Below, in pieces: positions 1 through 10,399 of a DNA stretch of 64,000 nucleotides (the stretch's first letter is position 1; each line of letters starts with the position of its first letter). The notes beneath the pieces were generated by a model, which worked only from the letters and a program-made list of their open reading frames with translations, was not told the origin of the DNA and made no database searches. The DNA comes from Cristatella mucedo (lineage: Eukaryota > Bryozoa > Phylactolaemata > Cristatellidae): assembly GCA_009760855.2 (NCBI GenBank), contig WPIO01000016.1, positions 4,919,001 through 4,983,000 on the forward strand, written 5' to 3'. The translations under genes and the position numbers were made by a program.

Positions 1-348
1 CCTCGTGCCGTGTGATGTTCGCAAGGTCATGCAGATCAAAGAGACAAAAGAGGGCAGTTCTTTAGTGGGGGGTAGAGAAGAGATGGCAGGTGTTTGCTCC
101 ACTCGAAATCACGTTACAGCTGGGTGCTGCAAAAAGCCTTGATGTTAGACCAGATGAGGGGCTGCAACATCTGGCAAAGCAAATAACTGGGTCTCAAGTA
201 ACAGCAAATGCAGTTGCAAAACGACATTGCACTCATTCTAAGCCTTTGCAGCAGTAGCTCGAGCAGCAGCTCGAGCAGCTGCTGCACATCGCTTGCGCGC
301 TCACAGCGAGTCTGCAGCTGCTGTCAACGCTTGCCGAACGGTGCATAC

Positions 349-469
349 CAATGCGGATATGTTCACAGCCTGGGTACACGATCCACTCGTAAACTTCGTC
401 GGAAATGCAGATGACATCGTGTTTAATGCACAGCTGTGCAATCTGCTGCAGCTCGTCTCTGGTGTACAC
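349..469 (-). CDS. KYAT: KYAT exon: VYTRDEL to EHIRI
   Basis: The exon starts in phase 0 after a TGTGCAG acceptor and ends with one extra G before donor GTATGC. It encodes [18 protein letters not shown] followed by ISDEVYEW and EHIRI, the segment carrying the Asp-x-x-Tyr pair that holds the PLP ring nitrogen and phenolate. The phase-1 end fits the next expected residue (Ala of the IA..PGMWERT region), whose exon is outside the window. Confidence 0.93.
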
Positions 470-3400
470 CTGCACAAACAAGGAGCAGCTGTGGTGATGT
501 ACATGCGCATGATATGCTTGCCATAAACATGGCAACCATACAAAAAACATTTCAAAGCCAATCACAATGAGGATCCAGCAGTGCCCACTGTGACTGACAG
601 CTTGGCAGCGTGTGGCTGCAGCAGCCACTATAGACGGCAACTGTAGAGAACCTGCTAAGAAGTAGACCAAACCAAAGAGAGACCAGAGAAAAGTCAGGTT
701 ACAGAAACAGTGAAAATTCACTTAGTAATAATGACTCATTGAATAGTTGCTATGATTTTAGTAATGATTTAGTATTTATTAATGATTTAGTAATGAGTTA
801 TAGCTTATAACTTGTTGCTTACACCAGTGACTTATTAGAGATGATTAGATTTGCAAATGGCCACAAGACAGGAACTAGCAGGCAAGACCAATCGAACAAG
901 CAAAATATAAGGGAAAGCAGGCCACAGATCATCTGCCATAATTGGACTCGAAGCAGAGAATGGTGTGCAAGCATGTGCTTGCTGCCAGTTCACAAAAGCT
1001 AGCACGCTGAGCACAAACCTTGCCGAGCGGATTGTTGGGTGTGTTGACGACGATCATCTTGGTGCGCTCGCTGAACTTGCTGGCCAGCTCGTCGTAGTCC
1101 AAGGTCCAGTCGGCACTTGTGGTGGCACGTCCGGTGGTAGCCTTCTGGTGAGCGGACAGGAAAGAAATAAAACTCAAATCTACAGCTGCGGCATGACGCA
1201 CGTGAGCTGCAGCTGCATCGGCTCACGAACACCGGCAGTCATGCACACTCTCACCCGATGCAGCGTCAACATCCAGGGAGAGGAAAGCGACGAGATAGAG
1301 CATGAGCACGAGTGTGTGTATGCATGCCCATGAGTGTGCGCATGTGTGTGCACGAGTGTGTGCGTGCGTGTTCATGAGTGTGTGTGCGTGTGTGCATACG
1401 TGTGTGCATGCGTGAGGATGTGTGTGCATTCGTGCATGCACGTGTGCATGCGCGTGTGCATGCACTCGAGCATTAGAAAGAGACTTTGAGGGAGAGAACG
1501 AGAGAGAGAACAGAAGTGGGTGTGTTCGAGTGAGAGTAACGATTCAGTCATGAAGAGACACAGAGTTGGAGTGGGAGAGAGCGTATGCATGTGAGACAGC
1601 AATAGAGGGTGAGATAAGGAGAGACTGGGTGGCGGATGTGGAATGAGAGGAGGTGAGAGAGGGGAGAGCAAAGAAAGATAGTGAGGTACAGAGTGAGTGA
1701 CAGAAAATAAGTGGGGTAACAGTGAGACAGCGATAGACAGAGACGAACGGAGATGAGAGAGACAGAGTGCATGTGCGTGACAGAGAGTAAGTGACTGACA
1801 AACAGATTGAGCAGGAAATAAGAGAGAACAATTGACAGACATGAAGAGACAGACACGGGGTGTTTTGTATGAAAAGAAACATTTAGATAGAAATTCGACA
1901 AGATCTCTGCACTCTGTTTCACGGCGGCCCTATATATGACAAGCAACGTACTCAGCCATTCGGCCATACTAATTGGCCTGTGTGGAGACGGCAGCATGCA
2001 GGCTTGCTGCAGCAGCATGAACACTCTATAAACAGGACAAAAGATGATTGTCCAAGACCTCTAGTCGAAAAAAAGGTCGGTCAATGTGAGGACCGATGGC
2101 TTGCACTGAGTATCTCGCTAATGCACATAAAAATCGACCAGGAGGCTGAGATCTTGATAAATTGACAGGTCTCTTAAGCTTTGTACATGATGTCACCGCA
2201 TTCATAGAGCACACGTAATAAATAATACCAAGACATTTGTTTAGACCTATGAGAGAACTAAATCTCTTTGCAGACACTTAATACATGATGGAAATGAACT
2301 ATACAAATTGGCCGGTGATCATATGCAGGTGTTCTGCATATATAAGCACGAAGGATTAATGCACATTATGACAGAGAGTGTGGTGCGAGGACGGGTGGGC
2401 GTTTGGAATCGTGTCTCTCTTGGTATCCAGCTCAACTATTTGGGATTTTTTCCAACTCGTCGGCAAGGACTTGGGTGTCCGACTGCACACAGTTACAAAT
2501 ATCAGCGAATGCCTGCAATAGAGAGGGAGTAGCAAACTCTCTCAAGCTCAGCAAGCTTAAGGAGCTGCTGCAAGATCTGCTCTTGCTCTCTTAAGCTCAG
2601 CAAGCACAGCTCTCATGCTCTCATGCTACTTGTAGACTGAGCTTCTGCAACTCACTGTTTTGCAAACATCCAAAAGAGAAATCGTGATATTTGCACAGAT
2701 CATACAAAACAGAGCTGGCTGCTCCAATGATGCATAGTGGCAAACATGGGATTTCTGATATTAAATAGTTGGGAAAGTTTCACTGCTGCAAGTAGAAGAG
2801 TGGATAGTATACTAAGTGCTCATGGTATCACTTAAAACTACAGATGCTCCCTTACATATTCTACACACAGCCTTCATACAGCCTTCCGGAAGACTACAGA
2901 CCACTTGAAGAGTTTAGATCAACGGACGACTGTTTCGGCCAGCACGGACGTTCATCCACTCCAGCATGAGTGACGATTGGCTGGCTGCGAATGATTGTTT
3001 GATGGTCCCACTAAGTTACTGATGGCTACTAGTGCTTCATTTTCCCAGATCACTCCTAAAAACAAACTCGCCGCCTGACACTGTCTTCAGAGCGGATTGC
3101 AGCCGAGCCGTGGCCGGCCGCTTGATGCCAGAAACGTAGGAGCAAGACCTGCTTTCCGCTTGACTGAATAAGTAAATTGTGCTCCCACTTATGCTAGAAC
3201 TCTCATGTCTCCTCACAAAGTCAGACTAGGATAGCACATTGTTAACGGTGCCTTCCAAAACCAGGGGCAACTTGTACAACTGAGCACTTCCTTCGCTTTT
3301 GTAGATGGCAGTGACTGGCACTCTGAAGTGTCAACTGCAAGCCTATTCCTTAGCGAACGTAGTGATCAAGTCAGCTCTCAAACGATTTGCTACTAGTAGC

Positions 3401-6400
3401 CTAGCTTTTCAACACCGGAGGTTGCCGGGTCAGGGAGTAAGTTCGAGACCCTGCAGAAGGCAGTCCTGTGTTGCCAGCTACCAGCAGATGATAGCCGGTA
3501 AGGCTCTTTGGCCATTGCAAACAAATGACGTTGCTAAATTAGCTACCCTTTACGCTTTGTTCAGCCCTGGGAGGCTTTAGCCCAGGGCTAAGATGCTTAT
3601 ACTTCACCGCCCAGGTCCCAGGTTTGAATCCAGCAGGCAAAACTTTACTGCTCCTGCAAGTACTAAAATTCCTCCTGCTGCTAAAATTCCTCCGTGGTTA
3701 TAATAATCAACAAGACTGCTGAGCCTGCTGACCTTTCCACTCTTGGCCTCTGGGCATTAGCTTAGGGGTTACTTACTTGAACTGCATGACCCAGGTCGTG
3801 AGCTAGAGTGATGAAGCAGGCAATTCTGCATTGCCCACTGTAAATGAGAGCGCCTGCTGCTAAGGCTCTTCTGCCGGTATAAGTCAATCAAGTTGTTGAA
3901 TCAGCCACCTGTTTAACCTTTTTCTTTTTTTATTCCACATCTTAGCCTTGGGACAAGGCAGTCGCACTTCGAGACCCAGGTCGCAGTCCTGCAAATCCTT
4001 ACATAGCCCATTGCACGCGGAACAGATAGCCACTAATGGCAAATATGCTGCTACATAATTGGGGCTGCTTAAATCAGCAGACTTTTACGTAATAATAATA
4101 ATAATATTGCACTTGATAAAGCGCCCTCAGAGAACTTAATCTCTTTCTAGGCGCTTTACATTTGCTGCAAAGTGATACGCAATAGAATAGTAAGTAAAAT
4201 CATGCTTGAAAAACAAACAAAATGAATAACATGGTTAGGGGTTACATGCACTGGGTCAGCACTTTTTCGTTAGAAAATTATCGGCCGTATTTTAGTTTTC
4301 ATGAAGCACAGTCTTCAATGAAGTTGGGCTGCCCCTGAGAGTTGCAAGATGCCCATAGCAACATGCAGCCCACATGCCCATAGCAACACAGTACTGGCAG
4401 CCAGTTGCCCATGGCACTGATGCATCGGCCTCGAAAACTGCCGCAAATGTAGCATCTCACGCTCCGTCCGACGAGCTACAGCTAGCTTCATGCAAAAAGT
4501 GCGAATGAAGCATCACGACCAGCAGCACACAGAGGCGAATGCGAGATGTGCAAGAGCTTTATGTCACGACGACGGTCAACAAATGGCCTTACCGGACGAA
4601 GTGGTACGAACACTGGTGTGCCGCCAGCCACGGTGGTCATCGGCGCGTAGCAGTCAAAAAATGGTTCAATGATGATCACCTGATCAAAGTCGCAGGGTCA
4701 CATGTGGGTAGGCACGCAAGCATATCTGCTGCAGCATACAGGAAAAGTGTCATCGCACTAGATGCTAGCAGCTCACGCCCTGCAGTTGTGGCATGCAAAT
4801 GTCATCACCTGCTCTGTGGCACGAAACAAAGGTCACACTAAGATGGAACAATCAACGTTTTGGCCAGCTGCAAAATTCAATTGGGGCTGCCCTAGACATA
4901 CATAGACAGATCATTCCTCATCTCTTTCCAAAGACTCTTGCGGTAACAGCGCTGCCATATTTGGACCGGTATACCGCCATCACTTTGCCCCGTTAGAGTG
5001 CAGCTGTGGGGCTAGCATTATCGCTGACACTCTAAGCTTCAAAGGCAGTCATTTTGCAATACCCCAATAGGTATTTTGCACTGCTAACTGTTCTTGAATC
5101 CCAAATCAATCAAGTGAAACCAGTAGATTAATAACACTATCTCCTGGTTTGTGCCAGAAAAATGGGCCAAATCTTAAGAACTGTAGCTCTACTCTCTGTC
5201 TCCTAGCGACGTCCTACCCTACCCCCAAGGTAGCAGCTACTTGCTGAACAGCCAGGTCACTTTCAGCCAAGGGAAATTGCTACGGGCATCATGGGCTGCC
5301 CACAATCGCTTTTAGCTGACAGCGAGCTTCCGGGACAGACTCCGATCGCTGTGTTTCCCCCAAGGCAGCTTCTTTCGTTCTCTGAGTACCATAACCCAAA
5401 ATGCATCGGTGACAAAAGACAGCACGGCTGCTTCTCTCCACTGCCCTTGTGCCACCCTTGTGCCAAAGAGTCTTTCACAATGCCTGTGTACTTATTGATC
5501 TTGCTGTCTGCAGCCTTATCCGTGGTGTCAAACGGGATGATGGTGACATCTGCAGGGAACGAACCCCATCAGGCCTCACTATCGGACGCGCAGCATGACC
5601 AACAACGAGAGAGCCAGCGCAGAGCGAGCCGCAGATGTCCTCTCCGGCACCTGCTGTGCATTGCACAGCGGCGTCAGCGAGCAAGCAGCCGCACTCTGCA
5701 TGCTGCTGCCAAACGCTTTCTTATGGTCCGGGAATGTGGCAAACGGCTAGCAATCGTCCTACTGGCTGTGTATAGCAGAACTGAAAGCAGCTTCCGGTCA
5801 GGAACGACTGCTCGAGGCAGCCGTCGAGCAGTCAGGCAGGAAGCCCTTCGGCTGCTGGGCTGCAAGCCAGCCAGCTGACCGATGGTGGCCAATCGGCTTC
5901 GAGGGCAAGCCACCAGGTAGCACTTCTGCGGCATCAGCAAAAAAGCAGTCGTGTCTGAAGTTGCCGGTTAGCAAGGCCCCGCCCAGCTTGTGGTGGCGGA
6001 TGGTCCAGCCATCCTTACGTGACACCGGCATGTCGGAAAGTGAAGGCATGCATTGAGGCACCGTGGCTATGAGACGACAGTTTGGATCAACAGCTCTAGT
6101 GGTCTGCATCCCCGGTGGCATTCCCCGGCGAGGCGCCTCGTACGGGGAGGCAGCCGGCGACCACAGCAGCGGCAGCTGCTTTGCAAACTGAACCGTCGGC
6201 TGCTGCCTTCTCCTCACATACCATAACTTCCATCCGGTTTCCTCGCAGCAGCTAATAATAATAAAAATTATTCACTTGATAAAGCGCCCTCAGAGAACTT
6301 AATCTCTTTCTAGGCGCTTTACATTTGCTGCAAAGTGATATGCAATAGAATGGTAACTAAAATCATGCTTGAAAAACAAACAAAATGAATAACATGGTTA

Positions 6401-8520
6401 ATAATAATAATATTGCACTTGATAAAGCGCCCTCAGAGAACTCAATCTCTTTCTAGGCGCTTTACATTTGCTGCAAAGTTATATGCAATTGAATAGTAAG
6501 TAAAATCATACTTGAAAAACAAACAAAATGAATAATATGGTTAGGGGTGACATGCACAGGGTCAGCATGCAAATGTGGTTAGTGGCAGCATGCACAGTGT
6601 CAGCACGCATAAGCACATCAAGGACGAATCACAGGGACCCACTAAATGCTGTCCTACATAGGTGTGTTTTTAAGTTTCTTTTAAATGTGGTCAGGTCAGG
6701 GGATGTTCTGACGCAGGTCGGGAGGGAGTTCCAGGCTTTGGGAGCATACGAGCTGAATGCACGGTCTCCAAAGGATTTAAGGTTTGCACGAGGTATTTCC
6801 AGACTGTTGGATTCCGAAAAGCGGGTGGTACGATGCTTGGCCTGATGGGGTAGTATATCTGAAAGATAGGCTGGAGCCATAGAATGAAGAGACCTAAAAG
6901 TGAGCGACAAAACCTTGAAGTCAATCCGTTGCTTGACTGGTAGCCAGTGCAGGTCGGCGAGAAGTGGAGTAATGTGGCAACTGCGACGCTCACGACAGAC
7001 AAGCCTAGCTGCAGAGTTTTGCACCAGCTGCAATCGCCTGATCGCACATGCTGGTAGGCCAGTAAGCAGTGAGTTGCAGAAGTCGAGACGGGATGTCACG
7101 AATGCATGGACCAACTTAGACGTGGTATCTTTATCTAAACAAGCCCGAATTTTAGCAATGTTATGAAGCTAAAAATAGGCGAATTTGACTGTGGAGCTGA
7201 TATGGTCGTCTAACGAGAGGTCGCTTTGGTTCGTATCCTCTCAAAGCCTGGAACTCACTCCCGACTTGCAGCAGAACATCCCCTGACTTAACCACATTTA
7301 AAAAGAATTGAAAACACGCCTATTTAGGACAGCATTTAGTAGGTCACTGTGATTTGTCCTTCGTGTGCTTATGCATGCTGACACTGTGCATGCTGCCACT
7401 AACCACACTTGCACGCTGACCCTATGCATGTCACCCCTAACCATGTTATTCATGTTGTTTATCAAGCATGATATTACTCACCATTCAATCGCATTCCCTT
7501 TGCAGCAAATGTAAAGCACCGAGAAAGAGATTGACTTCTATAAGGGGTTTTTATCAAGTGCATTATTATTATTATTATTATTATTACTATGCGGGTGAAT
7601 TACAACTTAACTGCAGTAAGTTAATTTTGATTACAGGCATGTGACTGGTACAGGCAATATTAAACATAAGCAATATTGGCATGGCAACCATAGGCAGATG
7701 ATCAACGATCAAGATATGTCTCCGAGATACGGCTGCGAGAAGAACTAAAGAAATACCTTCCAAACCGGTGCCGAGCCAACACACATACACACTGCAAACA
7801 GACTACACTGGCACATTCCTAGCAGGTTCGTACGAGCCGACTCTCGAGAGCCTGTAAGCTCAGAGCAAACAGCTGCACTCGTGGTGTGCAGACGAGCCCA
7901 CGCCCAGGCTGAGGTTAACTCACCTCATCACCGGGATTGACGAACCCCTGGAAGATGCAAAACAGTGACTCGTAGGCGCCGCAGGTTACGAGGAAGTTCT
8001 TCAGTGGGTCCAGCTGGCGGCCGAACAGCGGCCCGAACGTGTTAGCCATGGCGTTAACCATCCGCGGATGTCCCTGGAAGAGAACGGCGGCTCGTGAGCA
8101 GCCGCGCTCATGACAGCAGAGGTGCTGACAGCACCGGAACTGATCGTTCAACGAGGCCTGAACTATGCAGCAGCAGCAGCAGCATCGGCAGGAGCCAGAG
8201 CCGGCAGAGCGGCGGAACAGTGTGAGCAGAGAGAGCCAGAGAGAGAGAGAGTGCACAGAGCGTGCACGAGTGCACAGAGCGAGCACAGCACAGAGCGAGC
8301 ACAGAGCGTGCACAGAGCGTGTACAGAGCATGAACGAGTGCGAGCTGCATGACAGCGAGCACAACTTACGAAGCCACGCGTGTACTGCTGCATCAGCGGG
8401 TTGGTGCTGCCGGCAACAGCTGTCAGTGCTTCGGTGACATGGTGAGGCGGCAGGTAGTCGGGGAAGCCCTGGCCCAGGTTCACGGCACTGTTCAGACGGG
8501 CGAGTTCGGTGAACGTGACC
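349..8520 (-). CDS. KYAT: Kynurenine aminotransferase / cysteine-S-conjugate beta-lyase (partial, 5 exons)
   Basis: This is a PLP-dependent fold-type I aminotransferase that converts kynurenine to kynurenic acid and can also act as a cysteine conjugate beta-lyase. Five minus-strand exons (8370-8520, 7924-8073, 4593-4679, 1019-1144, 349-469) join in phase into about 178 residues that follow the KYAT1/KYAT3 order: [76 protein letters not shown] and ISDEVYEW. The PLP-contacting Asn of NNPLG and the Asp and Tyr of SDEVY are present. The PLP lysine (SAGKTF region) and the C-terminus lie beyond position 1. QYTRGFGHP resembles KYAT3, while the FFDCY segment resembles KYAT1, so I do not choose between paralogues. 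No stop or frameshift is seen, so the gene looks functional. Confidence 0.95.
470..1018 (-). other. KYAT intron
   Basis: Intron between the NNPLGK and VYTRDEL exons. It contains an AT-rich stretch near 720-830 with repeated ttagtaatgatttagta motifs. No other gene or recognisable transposon is seen. Confidence 0.8.
1019..1144 (-). CDS. KYAT: KYAT exon: [10 protein letters not shown] to NNPLGK
   Basis: A 126-bp phase 0-0 exon read after acceptor CACCAG. It encodes [20 protein letters not shown], then [10 protein letters not shown] and NTPNNPLGK. The NNPLG asparagine is the conserved PLP/substrate contact. The first dozen residues sit in the variable loop between the small and large domains. 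The donor is AAG followed by GTTTGT, unusual because position +3 is T. Confidence 0.93.
1310..1470. repeat. Degenerate TG-rich microsatellite
   Basis: Alternating GTGTGTGC/CATG-rich run inside a KYAT intron. It produces artefactual His/Ala-rich open frames on the minus strand. The following 1480-1850 is purine-rich (GAGA-type) low-complexity DNA. Confidence 0.85.
1850..3390. other. KYAT intron interior, no gene seen
   Basis: Between the low-complexity tract and the SINE-B cluster I see no exon, no clear transposon and no long conserved frame. The short open frames have no recognisable content. Confidence 0.6.
3395..4082 (+). repeat. Cluster of four degenerate SINE-B copies
   Basis: Four diverged copies of a tRNA-derived SINE follow each other at about 3395-3545, 3552-3730, 3745-3915 and 3940-4082. 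Each shows a remnant of the head (ggt...ggtttgaatcc or gttcgagaccc), then a ggcaa/ggcagtcct block, then a tail of the type gatagccggtaaggctctt and an AAATCAGCAG-like end. Better-preserved relatives are at 22857-23150 and 57492-57675. Boundaries are approximate. Confidence 0.7.
4087..4261 (-). mobile_element. LINE-A 3' end fragment
   Basis: Reading on the minus strand, this is the 3' UTR, terminal hairpin (AAAGCGCC...GGCGCTTT) and ATT-type tail of the LINE-A family, truncated just upstream of the CACCCCTAACC motif. It abuts the SINE-B cluster in a KYAT intron. Confidence 0.9.
4593..4679 (-). CDS. KYAT: KYAT exon: [11 protein letters not shown] to FVPLRP
   Basis: An 87-bp exon encoding 29 residues: [20 protein letters not shown] then TPVFVPLRP. 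The acceptor is TGATCAG and the donor is CCG followed by GTAAGG; it is phase 0 at both ends. The FFDCY block is the conserved substrate-side segment of KYAT enzymes. Confidence 0.95.
5263..6217. other. Unassigned open-frame cluster in a KYAT intron
   Basis: Several overlapping open frames occupy both strands here. On plus, a 195-codon frame contains a hydrophobic stretch ([15 protein letters not shown]) at 5480-5525. On minus, 5798-6217 is open for 139 codons, and a stretch at 5440-5545 reads [18 protein letters not shown] after a CCCTGCAG acceptor-like sequence. I recognise no family. It could be an old insertion, an unrecognised nested gene or chance in CpG-rich DNA. Confidence 0.2.
6251..6399 (-). 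mobile_element. Extra LINE-A 3' tail (doubled-tail subfamily)
   Basis: A complete LINE-A 3' tail (ATT repeat, hairpin, conserved 3' UTR) ends at an AACCATG motif and is joined through a second TAA/TTA microsatellite to the tail of the next element at 6400. The identical arrangement is at 59562-59709, so this is a unit of one subfamily rather than an independent insertion. Confidence 0.85.
6400..7227 (-). mobile_element. LINE-A, 5'-truncated copy (C-terminal ORF2 and 3' UTR)
   Basis: Minus-strand CR1/L2-like LINE. An uninterrupted 161-codon frame (6629-7114) carries the family C-terminal domain: [46 protein letters not shown], and ends in FRTAFSGSL-type residues. It differs from the copy at 59710-61137 at only scattered positions over about 800 bp. 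It stops abruptly at 7227, where an oppositely oriented copy begins. Confidence 0.93.
7228..7590 (+). mobile_element. LINE-A 3' fragment, head-to-head with the preceding copy
   Basis: Plus-strand LINE-A starting inside the [14 protein letters not shown] codons (ttcgtat...caaagcctggaact) and running through the 3' UTR, a partly decayed hairpin and a tail of about eight ATT units. Its 5' end touches the 5' end of the minus copy at 6400-7227, giving an inverted pair with tails outward. Confidence 0.92.
7924..8073 (-). CDS. KYAT: KYAT exon: GHPRMVNAM to NPGDE
   Basis: A 150-bp, 50-codon exon, phase 0 at both ends (acceptor TTCCAG, donor GTGAGT). It encodes [38 protein letters not shown] and [12 protein letters not shown]. 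This is the aminotransferase segment with the NxLVTxGxYxSLF motif, matching KYAT1/3 over its whole length without gaps. Confidence 0.95.
8370..8520 (-). CDS. KYAT: KYAT exon: [10 protein letters not shown] to QYTRGF
   Basis: A 151-bp exon with acceptor CATGCAG and donor GTAAGT. After one nucleotide completing the previous codon it reads [37 protein letters not shown] and QQYTRGF. The leading G fits the last base of a Trp codon, matching the conserved ..N-x-W-[VI]-E-F.. start of KYAT proteins. So at least one more coding exon, ending in TG, is expected upstream. Confidence 0.94.
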
Positions 8521-8599
8521 CTGCATGACGCGAAATGCATGCACCTACTGGCACCGCTGTCCGAGCCGGTCTGCACAGCACGCAATGCTGGACAGCAAG

Positions 8600-8640
8600 A
8601 CGCGCCAAGCGGGGGGGGGGGGGGGGGCCCCCGGCGGCGC
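8600..8640. repeat. Long G homopolymer followed by CCCCCGGCGG
   Basis: About 18-19 consecutive G at about 8610-8628, next to a short C run. Similar runs of 8-14 G or C occur near 11869, 16930, 21108, 24398, 33286, 36266 and 49080. Their exact length is prone to sequencing error. Confidence 0.8.
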
Positions 8641-9650
8641 GGATGGCCTAGTCCAAACTGGATAAATGCCAAGACAGCGGTCTGAGATAACTGGAACTAA
8701 GCCACGCAGAAAGACGACCACATATAGTCTTTCCCCAAAGCTGCAGTTATTCACTGGCTCTCTAGTTCCTCAGGCTTACCACGACCCTGCCCCGCCACCA
8801 GCAGCAGCAGCACCTCTTGACTTCGGTCAGCTGTGCCTGTAACTAACCTCAACTCCAACAAAGCCCATGCCTTCAAGACACTAATAAGAATAATAATAAA
8901 ACACTTAAACAGCAATCTAGCAGAACCAGATCTATTTCTAGGCACTTATTACTTCCTGGAAAGGAAGCAAACCAGTTGGCTACTTCGACAAAATACAACA
9001 TGAACCGGAGACCCGTCTGCGGCAGAAGTCAACGCCAGAAGTACTTTGCATCGAGCCGATAGAGATCCTGCAACGTCTGAATAGCCAGCCTAGAGCTCTA
9101 ACCGATTGAGCTACCGACGATTCTCTCCCTACAGCATTCAACACTGTGCTACAAAGTCTGGGATTTGAAATGCCAGTGACGTGTTCAAGCCAAATGGAGG
9201 TAGACAGCGACTGTGAATGTGCTCATTTATAACTGCGAATTTTGGCACCAAATGCAATCACTACGTCTGCTGTTGGGGCGAGAGAGAGAGAGCGTATCTG
9301 CTGCTAGACTTCGAGGATGGGTCCAGGCACGTAGGATAAATCCCCACATATGGTCTGGCACTGAGTCCTTGGCTAGTCATAAACTGGACAAAGTCAGCAA
9401 TCACAAGCACACGAAGTACTATTCATTTGGTCACTGCAATGGCTAATAGTAGCAGCAATATGGAGCACAAGATCAAGTACATAAAACCTAGTTTACAGCT
9501 AGCAAATTTTTCCTGTGCTTTCGGCAAGATGAAATTGAATTAACAGCTTTGCAGAGACAGAAGCCTTGCCCCAACCAGGCAGCACACACTGAGCAAAGCC
9601 TCATTGCACTAATATTGATCTCTGATTGGCTGGTAATGGGGTGTTGCTAG
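8641..9650 (-). other. Probable KYAT first intron, no gene seen
   Basis: No recognisable exon or element. I searched the minus strand for the missing KYAT exon (a Gly-Leu/Ile-Asp-x-Asn-x-Trp motif ending in TG before a GT donor) and found no convincing match. Confidence 0.5.
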
Positions 9651-9651
9651 C

Positions 9652-9918
9652 AATAATAATAGTACATTTGTGTAGAACCCTCAGAGAGCTTTATATCCTC
9701 CTAGGCACTTTATATATGCTGTAAAGGAAGCACAATCGAATGATTAATGGTGGCGTGCTCAATGTCAACAAGCACAACATGGTTAGGGGTGACATGCACA
9801 GGGTCAGCATGGAAATATAGTTAGTGGCAGCTAGCATAAGCACACAAAAGGACGAATCACGAAGACCCACAAACTGCTAATAACCACACGCGTTTTAGCT
9901 TCTTTTTAAATGCTGCTG
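9652..9918 (-). mobile_element. LINE-A 3' fragment, diverged
   Basis: Minus-strand 3' UTR with recognisable hairpin remnants (ccctcagagagc...cctcctaggcac) and the GGTTAGGGGTGACATGCACA motif. It ends in the TTTAAAAAG block. It is older than the 6400 copy. Confidence 0.85.
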
Positions 9919-10399
9919 AGTAAGAGAAAGTCGTGACGTCACTGTAATGCCTATGTTGAATTACTGGGGAACAGATCCTAACCGGGTTATTTAAACAAAC
10001 GCTAAATTTTAGTTGATTAGTGCTCATAAAAGTATGCATTTTCGAGGTGGCGGAGTAACAAGCAAGACTAGTCCAAGTCACTGCTAAGGCTATAACTCAA
10101 AAATTACCGTGAGTTTTGGCCTGAAACTCTTTTGCATATATCAGCAGCATATTAGTATGCTACTATGGATACAAGGTCATTGCTTTGCACGAGTACAGCA
10201 TGGTATTTGCCGTAACGCCAGTTCTTTTAAACCGTATACGCCCATGTGCTTCCCCTGTGAGTTTTGCAGTTGGGCTTACTGCCAAAATGACTAATGATCT
10301 GCTTAATGACAAAAAGCATATCACCACTAACCCACTGACTATCGGCGATTGTATCATTGCATCATCAGCTACGAGCTACCGGTTCGATGGCAATTTGGT

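Noticed and set aside
1223-1842. His/Ala-rich and Ser/Leu-rich minus-strand frames
   Set aside because: They derive from TG and GAGA low-complexity DNA in a KYAT intron.
8700-8790. Missing KYAT exon ending in a Trp codon (ALGKDYMW or ..GGGAGSW readings on minus)
   Set aside because: The first has a poor donor (GTCGTC) and a stop just upstream. The second has a good donor but no similarity to the conserved segment and a stop in frame.
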